DNA from: Acanthochlamys bracteata
Taxonomy: Eukaryota > Streptophyta > Magnoliopsida > Pandanales > Velloziaceae
Assembly: GCA_019914995.1 (NCBI GenBank)
Contig: CM034130.1
Location: 5,766,001-5,830,000, forward strand
Length of the DNA: 64,000 bases
Direction of reading: 5' to 3'
A program made the translations under genes and the position numbers. Shown one piece after another: positions 12,477 through 22,603 of the stretch. A model generated the notes under the pieces. It was not told where the DNA came from and did not search any database. It saw only the letters and a list, made by a program, of their open reading frames with translations. How positions within the stretch are numbered: the first letter of the stretch is position 1; each line of letters starts with the position of its first letter.

Positions 12477-13582
12477 TTACGATTGTTTGAGCTTCTTGGT
12501 GATAATTATCGCAACTCCAATGGCAGCAACGGCTACTCCAGACACGACAAGAGCTGACATCAGAGTGCTGCGCTTTGCAGCTTCTGCTTCTGCTTCTGCT
12601 ATAGCCTTAGCCTTTACGGTTGCTTGTTTCTGAAAAAGGAATTCAAACAAAAAAACAAATTAACATAATAATCAAATGAATTAGAAACGAATCTATGTTA
12701 GTTCAGATGCAAACAAGGCTAGATCTCTCTCTTCTCTACTTCACAAATTATATACTTGGGATTCAGAACGTAAACATGTAAATATGTTGAAGTCAGATCT
12801 TCTCAAAAAGAAGGTAATTTAAAATCATAAGCATTCTCCATCAGATTAGTATTGTACAGAATCTCCACATTATACTTAAGGAGAACAAAGAGCAGATATA
12901 CTTTACAGCTAAAACTTTTGTTCCTAGAAAAAATAAGGATATAAATCATCCAAATCCCACAAACAATCGTGCTTGAAGCAAAATTTTATTAGAGAAAAAG
13001 GGTTAATTACATCAATGTGCTCTCAACATTTTATCAACGCACTCTTAATTAATAGTTTCTATCAATTTACAATTTCCCGTGTCTGGTACCACTGAAAACA
13101 TTACATGCACAGTTCGTTATAATAAAAAAATAACAAACACAAGAAGTTATTATCAATAACAATTACAAATACCTGCTTCGCTCAAAATTTTATATGGAAA
13201 ATCTTAAAAACAGATTTCAATTGGCATAATTCATAAACAGGAAATTATGATTTAGAAATATATATATATATATATATATATATGACAACAAGATGTCTCT
13301 TATGTCAACGTTGGACATCAGCAGACTTTCTTGAAATCAAGAGAAGAACAAAAGCTTTGAAGCATGCACCAATTGATTCAGATAATCACCGTATTATCAC
13401 AAACAAACAGGCAAAACAAAATCAAAGGAAATAATTCATATGATAATAAGGTTGATTACCTTTGCAGATTCGACATTAGAGGAGATGGGATCTACCTGGA
13501 ACTGCTCAGGAACGCCGAGATTGAGCTCTCTCGAAGCATTCACTTCAGGAAATGTCAGATCGGATTCTTCACCGGTGGCCAT
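12477..13582 (-). CDS. Small single-pass (tail-anchored type) membrane protein
   Basis: Two minus-strand exons, 13582-13460 and 12629-12477, join in phase 0 to give 91 aa. The N-terminal part is acidic and begins MATGEESDLTFPEVNASREL. Residues 42-62 are an Ala/Glu/Lys-rich helix. Residues 65-85 form one hydrophobic segment (STLMSALVVSGVAVAAIGVA, then III), followed by TKKLKQS and the stop. One membrane span at the extreme C terminus with a short basic tail is the layout of tail-anchored proteins of the ER, mitochondrial or plastid outer membranes. Splice sites are canonical (CAAAG|GTAATC and TTTTTCAG|AAAC). I do not recognise the family and assign no function. The exon structure and composition make it a credible real gene. 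Confidence 0.75.
13258..13283. repeat. AT dinucleotide microsatellite
   Basis: About 13 TA repeats lie in the single intron of the small membrane-protein gene. Confidence 0.9.
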
Positions 13583-15160
13583 TGTTTCTGTTCTTCCCAG
13601 AATCTGATCTGATTTTCTATTCTAAGTTTTTTTTTCTCTGTTTCTCTATCTATTCGAGAAATTGGTATAAAGCTTTTTTGCTTTTTAATTTTCCTTCTGT
13701 TCTTTCTCTTTTTAAGTTCGAAATTTTCACGGGGGAGATGGAAGTTATGGAACGGGTCGCGTTTGCAAACCCGAAAATGTTGGAAAAGTTTTCTATTTTA
13801 ATTCTAAAATAAATTAAAATTGAAAATTTGAAAATAAAACTAGTAATTGTTAAAGGAAAGGTAAGTAACTTTATATACTATATTACTTTTTCAACATTTT
13901 ATATTCTTATTGATGGAAATGCTACTCAATTGTTTTGCAATCATTTTTATCTGTTTAGGATTTCAAATATATATTACATCGAGTAACACTGGACATATAA
14001 AACAATTTAGGAATAAGATCTCCATACGAACAAAAAAGGGATTAGCTTTTAGATTTAAGTAAAAATACGTATTTACATAAATAATGCTCTTTCAAACTTA
14101 TTTATGAATGTAAAGTTTGTACACGTAATCAACAGAATTCTACAGTTGGATACTTCTCAGCGCTATAAAGAAAACAATTTAAGAAATTGTTCCTATCTGT
14201 GCAATTCTAAAAAGGATTCTATATTATAATAATAACTTTATATTCGGTTTAGTGTTCGAGACACAAACAAGCTTTGCTCCATTTACGGTGCCGTAGTTAA
14301 AGCTGTTCCAAAATAAACAATTTAAAGTCATAAACCAACGATTTGAAAACTGCTAAAGGATTAAAAAGTTATGCTTTGCAAGAGGTTGTCATAAGTAAAA
14401 CTGTCATAAACATAAATTTTTCAAAAAACTCCCGTAGATTTAGAAATGTCTTTGATTTTTTGTAAATTGCTTTTCTTTGGACAAATTTTAAATTATTTGT
14501 ATTTTGACACGTTAAAGTTGTTATTTATTATTATTACTATTATTATTATTATTACAATTTTGAAAACTTAGTTATAATTATTATTATAACTTTTGCAAAA
14601 ATAAGTTTCTAACAAATAAATTTTTAGTAAAATGAACTATAAGAATTGAATTATAATAAATAAAGAAAGTCACTCCAAATGAATTTCTTTTTTCCTTTGC
14701 CGCTTCGCTTCAGGTATATTCGTTCTGCTGTGAGTTTTTCTTCTGTTGGATGTGAGCTTCTTCTCCGCCAGCACAATCTATCTTTGTGAACTTTATTGGT
14801 GTCGCCTGGGAGTACCGCTACATCTCCCTCGTTCATATAGATTGCAATATGGATTATCGAGTCAAATTTGTATCAATTTATATTATAATCGTATAAAATT
14901 ATTAATCCTAATTTTATCTATATATTTATATAGTCAAATTTGTTAATTTTAATTCAACCTATTTATAATCGAATCAAATTTAAAATTAATTTATTTATTA
15001 ATAAAAAATTAATTATTAAAATAAAAATTTTAAAAATTAGTTTGTAATAATTATAAATGAAAATTATTAAGTATCAGATATTGTTATATAATCTGAAAGA
15101 TCAACGCAAAAAAAAAATAATGAATCGATTTGATAATTAAATAATACTGTTTAACAAAAT
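13583..15160. other. Intergenic DNA with a possible MITE remnant
   Basis: The first 150 bases are the leader and promoter side of the minus-strand membrane-protein gene. Bases 14835-15100 contain the words TAGATTGCAATA and GAGTCAAATTTG and AT-rich internal sequence like the hAT-like MITEs, so a degraded copy is likely. No gene was recognised. Confidence 0.35.
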
Positions 15161-17100
15161 TCATACAAATAGCAGGTAGTCAGTTGGCTATTTGTATGAT
15201 AAATCTTACGAGCAGAGAATAACACAGTAGATACTACAGCACGACAGTTTAAACATATATAAAAACTACTCAAGAGATTTACGTAATTTAGCAAATCTCT
15301 TTGCCTATATTCACGGGTGCTCTATCATAAGAGTCAAAACTTCACTAGATTTTTAACAAGCTACACTCACCAAAAGTAAAGTGCTTCATCAAGCACACTT
15401 ACTTTTAAGGATTTCTTCACAAAGACAATCCTTCACAGCTTACTGGACACCTTAGTCCTACTGGCTCACACGCTAGCCTTGTTCAAAGTCTAAAAACTTT
15501 CTCCAAGCGCCAACCGAGCTTCTCTCCCAAATGCTCTAAGCACTTCAGCACTGATTTACACAAATTTAAAGCACAAGATCAATCTGAATGTAAGAAATAA
15601 ATGTAAAGTAATCAAGTGAGATGATCAAAGGAGCTGCCAAAGAATGTTCAGTAGTAATGAAAACTCTTTGCTTTGAGAATTTAAGTCGTAATGCTTGTTT
15701 TCCTTTTTTAAAATTGGTCAATGTATTGCTCTCTTGTCTTCCTTTTGTGCTTTAGTTTTTCTTCTTTTTATATCATTTCTTCTTGCAGGTTAGAGCTTAT
15801 TGATATCTTTTCATTGCAAATCTGCCCATTAGAGTCTCTCTCAGTCAACCACAGATTTTGAGATGGTTTTCCGTTGCTGCATTGAAGCACCTATTCTTTA
15901 ATGGCTGTTGATGAAAATATCCAGCAGTCTTCCTGTTGCCTTATGATCTCATTTAGCTAATTTAGTGCAACCTTTTTCATCAGTATTAAATTCAAGGGAG
16001 TAAGAAATTCAAACTCTCTCTTGGCTGCTATCCACTTGCTCCTACTGCTCACTTTCTTTATCTGAGTTGGCTTTTTTTAAATTTTTTCAGTTGAGTTGGT
16101 TTCTTTCAAGTGATATGGACCGTAGCAACTTGTTATTCTTGCTTGGAGCTGAGTTGGATGATGTGTTCTTTCAGTTAATCCATTAATCTGGCTGAAGTTT
16201 TTTTCTTTGGGCTTTCTTAGCCATCTATTAACCTTTGTGTTTGAACTTGTTCTTTAATAATGTAGTGGCTCAATTTTGTGAATCAAAGTTATAATAAAAT
16301 AATAGGTTTATTGTATAATATCTCCTTACGATTAAATCTATAATTTCTTCATAGAGAAAATTCAAAATTTGAATATTATTAATATTTTTGCATTATCAAC
16401 AACGCATGATTTTGATAGATATTTTGGATATATTTCTTGATCTCTTCTTCTTATGATTTTCTATTGTTCTTGATGTGAACTTGGAGCTGGTATGTTCCTC
16501 AGTGAATCTTCAAATTTTGGCTTCAAAAGGATGAGTAAATATTGATCAAACTGCATCTGAAAGTCGGCTCAGTATTTCTGTAACTCATTGTTTTACAACT
16601 CACTTTCTGTGTTTTCTTCCAATGTTGCTCGATTTTTCTAAACTTGTGTTGATAGTGATTTGATGTTCTATTAGATCAATCTCGTAGTGTGCATGTTGTT
16701 GTAACTCTGATGAAAAGTTGAAGCTTAAATAGAATTGTCATCGTGTTTGAAAGTACTTCTGAAAAGTGAACGATTATTATGATTTTCGAATTCTTTTCTT
16801 TCCAGCGAGTAGCATCGAAGTAGCCGGCTATCAAGTCCTCTATTCTCTGTTAGCGATGCTCTATTTGTATACTTAGTTGTTTGATCCATCTAACAGTGAG
16901 ATAGCAATTAGATAGTTGGCTGCTTAGTGGCTGAAGTTTGTAGTCCTATGTCTGTGCTCTATTCTCTAGCTACTATTCATACGCCTCTAAAGAAGTTTCA
17001 TATATAAATAACAAGTAAGTAGCTGGCTGTCAAGTGGCTATCTATAGAAGTGCTATAGATGGCTTATTGTCTGCTAGGTGAATGATAAATCTTGTTTATA
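15160..17100. repeat. Unclassified interspersed repeat with internal degenerate motif copies
   Basis: The block opens near 15175 with GTAGTCAGTTGGCTATTTG and AATGATAAATCTT-like sequence. Related words recur at about 16815 (GTAGCCGGCTATCAAGT), 16914 (TAGTTGGCTGCTTAGTGGCT) and 17022 (GTAGCTGGCTGTCAAGTGGC). Around 15270-15330 it contains an LTR-style segment (GTAATTTAGCAAATCTCTTT, then a CCTATATTCACGGG box). It could be an LTR-element derivative. No coding block was seen. Confidence 0.35.
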
Positions 17101-17185
17101 AAATCTTGCAGAACTTAATTTAGGTTATTAGTTCACCTATTCATAAAGTATAATTCTTAATCATTGTTATCATCAAAATTAACTT

Positions 17186-17210
17186 TATATATATATATAT
17201 ATATATATAT
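17186..17210. repeat. AT dinucleotide microsatellite
   Basis: A run of about 12 TA repeats in intergenic DNA. Confidence 0.9.
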
Positions 17211-17337
17211 AACTAATAAAAATTAATTAAAATATGATAAGTAAAGAATAATATTTGTATAAATTAAATAAAAGTTTGATGTCATTGTTCTAAATATTTT
17301 ATAATTATTAGATAGTTTATGCAATATGAATAATTAT

Positions 17338-17513
17338 ACAGTCAAATGGGTTGGTTTTGGATAAATACAAAACCAGCAGAAACCCATTTAAGTTTTCTGA
17401 TTAATTTCGAGTTGATCCGAAACTGATCCGAAACCGACTACAATCACACGCAAACTCGATTTAAAATAGGTCATTTCGGATCGAATTGAATCATATATTG
17501 CCATGTCTACTCA
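17338..17513. mobile_element. Truncated hAT-like MITE fragment
   Basis: It contains GTTGATCCGAAACTGATCCG and ends ATATTGCCATGTCTA, matching the 3' end type (TTGCCACCCCTA) of the MITE family elsewhere in the window. The other end is missing. Confidence 0.4.
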
Positions 17514-19189
17514 TTGAGTGCTATTGACTCTTCTTCGTGCTGTTCTCTACTGCACAATCACACACTACTTTTACTTATTAACATGCCCAATTCTTGGGGC
17601 AGTTTAACTCCCCCTGGACCTCTTCGTAGGATGCAAATTTTACGAGCTCGGTTAAGATTCGTGGGTAAGTAAGTTTATGCCCGTAGTAGTTTAGGGTATA
17701 ATGAAAAGATTATGAATGGTCTTATTACTGCTTTATGTACTGATGCTTCCACTTTAGGAGAGACTCCCAACTAATATAAGGACTTCGTTTTTTCACTACA
17801 ACTGTTTTCACTCGGTCGATCATAATTTTCTACTTTATCCACATTTTTGTACTCCACATAAAAGATTGATAGACATGAAGAATATTTAGGATCATCTTGC
17901 ACGGTTCAAGCTTCAACTTCACTAGCAGTTCGTATTTGCTGACTCCTCTTCTCATATTTTTTCTATCTCTACAAGTATGTTTTTTAATATTATATTATGA
18001 TATCTCTCACTATATGATTTTAAACTAATTATTATTATCTTGTACTACATCTTTGTCATCACATTTGTTATTATTATACATAGTTGATGCTTTTTAGTTG
18101 TTCATTACTCGGTCTAAATTCTTTACTGCAAACATTTTTGCCTTAACCTTTGTATTACATGTTCCTCTTCTTAATTTGAACCTTATCTCTTTTAGTAGTC
18201 TTTATGAATACCACTTATTGTCATTTGACAATTCTTGTTAAGATTTGGACATGTCTACATTCAGTGATTGGATGCATAGAAATGAACAGTACATGCAAGC
18301 ATTTTTAAAGCTATTTGGAAGTTATCTTTGCAACGCAATATCTTTCGACTCAGTCGAGCAATTATAGATCTCTCTATTTCAATTGAAAAAGGAAATATAA
18401 AGGAGCAAATCAAGACGAGTTTAAAAAAATTTCATCAAGTATTAAAGACTGGATAAATTTTTAAAGTTTGCTGATCATACAAAGAATGGCCAAGCCATTA
18501 CCAATAGCTAAACCTTGACCTTATCGACTCTGAAGTTTAAAGTTTATCAACGGCTCTCAGATCAACATTACCAATAGCTTTACAAGGTACCTCGTCCTTA
18601 TGAATGATGGTTCATCTGACCAACTAAAACACACGCAACTTGAACCTCGTCTTTAGACTTCCTAAATAGAGTAAGGCATGTGTATTATGCTACCTTTGAA
18701 AAAAAATGTTACCATATAATTCCTCATCGCACATGCCCGCCTATTGATAAATAGGAGTTGGAAATAGTCACAAAAAGCTAAGAAAGATCTTTTACCTTGA
18801 TATTTGTAAATATGTAAGTATATCTTATTTTTATCATTATAAATATATAAATATTATTTTTTTGAACCTTATAAAAATATAATATGTAATTTTGGGCGGC
18901 GCAAAGTCTCACATTGACAAGTACGGATTGTACAAAATTACAAAAAATTAAATAAATTTTTTTTGAATAAAATTATATAAATATATAAATATTTTTTTAT
19001 TTTTAAATATTATAAATATGTAAATATATTTTTATTTGAATATTTTAATATGCAAATACTTATGATCAGATCGCATAAGTTAACACTTTGACAAGAAAAG
19101 ACCTAACAAAATAGCAAAATAATCAAATAAGAATTTTTTGATATGGAATTATATAAATATATAAATATGATGTCAAGCGTTCTAATGTG
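17514..19189. other. Intergenic DNA, nothing recognised
   Basis: Mixed-composition then strongly AT-rich sequence. Bases 17520-18300 are not AT-simple and may be an old repeat, but I found no terminal repeats and no protein similarity. Bases 18780-19160 contain repeated ATATAAATAT stretches. Confidence 0.35.
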
Positions 19190-19197
19190 ATATTTGG

Positions 19198-19730
19198 TAG
19201 GGGTGGCAAATTTCGACCTGATCCGAAATCGGTCGATTTCGGGTCAACACCTATCCGAGTTCGAGTCGATCCGAAAATAACCCGAAATTTTAAATGAGTT
19301 CAGGTCGGATTCGGATTGACCCAAAATTGACCCGTTTAACTATTTATATAATATATATTACTTAATAATTAGAAAATAATAGCAAAAAATTTGAATTTAA
19401 TTTGTATATATATATATTAATTTATCTTAATCTAACTAATTTTTATTTAATTTCTAAAATTTGTCAAAATTAATATTTTTTAAAAAAATATATCATAAAT
19501 AATAATTTATATATATTATTATTAAAAATTAATATTTATTATTTTTATTTTAATAATTTTAATTATTAAATAAGTTGACCCGAATTTGATCCGATTATAA
19601 ATAAATTAGATTAGGATTAATAATTTTAATCTATATAAATAAATAGATCGAATTAAAATTTTATAATTTTGATCTAATTATTATATAAATCGATTTAAAA
19701 TTGATACAGAAATTTGAATTGCTGCTTTTA
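19198..19730. mobile_element. hAT-like MITE with perfect 8-bp duplication
   Basis: It starts TAGGGGTGGCAAATTTC and ends AATTGCTGCTTTTA, an imperfect inverted repeat. It is flanked on both sides by ATATTTGG (19190-19197 and 19731-19738). The length of 533 bp equals the best-preserved length of the family here. The interior is AT-rich with repeated GATCCGAA and GACCCG words near the 5' end. No transposase was seen. Confidence 0.85.
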
Positions 19731-19738
19731 ATATTTGG

Positions 19739-21698
19739 ACGATATGTGTGACCTTTGCGAGCGGACCTTACCGATATAGACGAGACTGTAAATCAAACAA
19801 CAGTACGATAGACACATAGCTTTAAATAATTACAATTATTTATCGTACAGCGTGAAATCATTACGTTTTGGTGAGACGATAGGAATGAATTTTGCTATAT
19901 ATCCGATGCAACCAAAGCCGGCAGTCAAAATTTTTTGCAAGTACAATGAAAATATCGCGGGGGCAATAGTAATTCAAAAGACGACAGAAAGTTTGTCGGC
20001 TGAGAGCAAAAAACAGTGACTTTGAAATAAAAAAAAATTAAAGTTTCAAAATTCGAATAAAAATATTTCAATGATTTGAAAAAAAGACTATAAAATGTAC
20101 TATGAAAAGATGGAATTAAAAAAAAAATATGATTTAGAGATGACCTATTTTAATCATACTTCCGTCCTTTTTATCGCCTTCATTTTTTAATTGCGTTATA
20201 TGCATAAAATCTAAAGAACAGAAACACTTTCAAATTTTTATTAATGAATCGCCATTATGTTACGATAATGGTTTTTTTTGTTTAAAAGCTAAACTGTAAT
20301 CTGTATTAAATCAGAGGTTTTCCTTTTTTTTTTGGGTACCCTCTAAGCTGATGGGACGCATAGTATAGATACATCATACAGACTAGGCACAATATCTAAT
20401 GAGAAATATCACACAGGTCCTCTTGCTGCAAAGGAGATCCTGATACTTTAGTTAGGACTTGCAGTTTCCACCAGCAACGATCAAAGATGATGACAGAATT
20501 GATGGATCAAGTCGAAGTAACAAGTGAATGCTGAAGATCAAAATAGGCAATGGCATCAAAACCACATACATTTCATTGATCTGCTACATGGAACATGAGG
20601 TCACGGCAAAGTTTTTACATCTTTATTATTTATTCATCATGACCAGCATATGCACAGATATCTACATGTGTACAAAGAGAACTGCTCAACAGAGACTGAA
20701 GAGTTCTGGGATCGTCATGCTTTATGTAGCTCCTCTGTTTTCTGTCAAGGGAAAAACAGCCAAGTAACTATAATATACAAGTCTAAACCTGGGAAAGATG
20801 GAAGTGTGTGACTGCTGCAGGAAGAAGCTAACATTCCCACCAATGGCATCCAATATTACCATGACAAAATATGCTGTACAGATTCTCTAAATATTCCATG
20901 CAAGAATAAGTAAAATGCACAATAGCAAAACAAAAATTTAATACAACTCCCAAACTGAACTACCAGTGGCACCTTAAATCAATCACGCATCCTTCATATC
21001 GATATCAGCACTGAGTGCCCTGATTCATCTTTAAAAAAAAGGTAACTATTTTGATAAAATCATTTCAGCATAGCTTACTAGAAGCAGTGACCGTGAATGG
21101 ATTACAAAGATGAGAACAAAAGAAGAAACAAGGAAAGCTAAGAGCCTTCCTTGACCAATTTCAAACACAAGAATATATAGCTGGGTTTAATACTCACGCA
21201 ATAAGAGCACAAACGACTCACCAAGTAGGAACTAATCCGTCGCATCATCTTCAAAGTCAGTAATTACATCTTCAATACCCTCATACAGAAAGTATTCCTC
21301 AATCTCTTGCTCTTGTGAGGCGGTTTCTTTAGTAGCTAGTGCTTCATAAAGCATAAAGCTTTTCCGTTAACAAGTTGAACTTATCTAACAATCCACCGTG
21401 CAATACAAAATACTATTGGGACTTCTTAGAGGTGGCCAACTGTTTCAACTAAAACCAACTAATTAACATCTGTTGCTGGAGCACTAACTACAAGGCAACA
21501 CAAAAGGAGCTTCATCAAATTCAACATGGGGGCAGTGATCTTTGTCTATGATCTAGGAGAATCAACAGTTATGCTACAAATTCAGAGACGAGAACATCAA
21601 AAGCAACACCACTTGACAATGTTAGCCAAAAACAACCATCCAAACAAATTCAAACTTCGCCTTCAAGAATTAGAAGATTAAATAACAAAAATTCATTG
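19739..21698. other. 3' flank and possible downstream exons of the IF1 gene
   Basis: On the minus strand 21350-21240 carries a coding-like segment (QEQEIEEYFLYEGIEDVITD) followed by a strong donor (CTTG|GTGAGT) near 21215. A further short segment near 21025 reads ALSADIDMKDA. These may be downstream or alternative exons of the ATPase-inhibitor gene, or its spliced 3' UTR. The rest, 19739-20960, shows no gene. Confidence 0.35.
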
Positions 21699-22066
21699 TT
21701 AAAGTACAATACATATCAAATCCTTTACCTTGTCAGACTTGTCAGATTCAGTTTTCTCCCTCTCCATCTTCTTCCTAAGCTTCTCCAATCTCTCCCTCTC
21801 CATTTTCTACGCACAGCACATAAAAATAATTTCTTTAAAAAAACCTATTAATTAATACAAAATCCAACAAAAATAAAGGAAACGAATTTGACCTGTATGT
21901 ACACAGTCTCTTTGGCGCGTTCTTCTTCGCTGAGAACACGCCCGGTGCCATCACCGAAGTAACGCGGGAAACGAAAGCGATCCATTTCAATCAATGATCT
22001 CAGTGGTAACCGAGTGAAGATTAATCGTGCGAGAGCTGATGATGCTGATGGTGATCTTATTGCCAT
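21699..22066 (-). CDS. Mitochondrial ATP synthase inhibitor, IF1 family
   Basis: Exon 1 is 22066-21893 (58 codons) and exon 2 is 21806-21729 (26 codons), joined in phase 0. The presequence is rich in Arg and Ser. Then come PRYFGDGTGRVLSEEERAKE and TVYIQKMEREREKL-like helix sequence (as read, KMERERLEKLRKKMEREK), the conserved inhibitory core of IF1, which docks into the F1 catalytic interface. It resembles Arabidopsis At5g04750. The 3' end is unsettled. Reading through the donor at 21728 gives nine more residues and a stop at 21699; splicing could instead join a coding-like segment near 21350-21240. An in-frame ATG lies 63 bases further upstream; 22066 fits the family start better. The intron position matches that of the IF1-like gene at 8148-11561. 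Confidence 0.8.
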
Positions 22067-22492
22067 GTCTTGTCTTGATCCGTAAGAAAGCTGCGAACTA
22101 ATTTTATAAATAGCAGTGGATAAGAACAAAAACGAAGAATGTAGAATGAGGTTAAGAACAAATCAAATTTTAAAAAAAAAAAGTGAGGGATCGTTAGAAT
22201 TTCCTTAAAAAATTTATATGAATTTAGTTTCTTCAATTAAACTATATAATATAATTCAATATATTTATTTGTAATTTAAAATATAATTAAAATTTTTAAA
22301 TAAAAATTTAAATTACTAGAGTAAAGAGGCTTCTGGAATCCCAACGGCGGTATCGGCGGTTGCGGTTTCTGGAACGCCCTCTGGTTTGTGCTTACAAAAT
22401 AGGTGGGCCTGGGCTTGTAATGGGCTGTAATTACATAATGAGTTTAGACGAAGTCATTGATCTGAACTGCGTTTATTTCTAATTGAAATAAT
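22067..22492. other. IF1 gene promoter side and intergenic DNA
   Basis: Leader and promoter region of the minus-strand IF1 gene, then AT-rich DNA, then a short less AT-rich stretch (22320-22440) just outside the copia LTR. No gene was recognised. Confidence 0.4.
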
Positions 22493-22603
22493 TGATAGAA
22501 TTAAATATGATAAAAATCTTTAATGTTAGAATTTACACGTACAAATATATATAAAGTACAGATAATGAACTTGTCTTACGTACAGTCCGATAGTTATAGT
22601 CCA
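22493..22603 (-). repeat. 3' LTR of the copia element
   Basis: It shares GATAGAATTRAATATGATAA and AATTTACACGTACAAATA words with 27305-27418 in the same order. The polypurine tract sits directly next to it. Confidence 0.8.

Noticed and set aside
13364-13812. Two plus-strand frames near 13.4-13.8 kb
   Set aside because: They overlap exon 1 of the minus-strand membrane-protein gene and its leader and show no domain.
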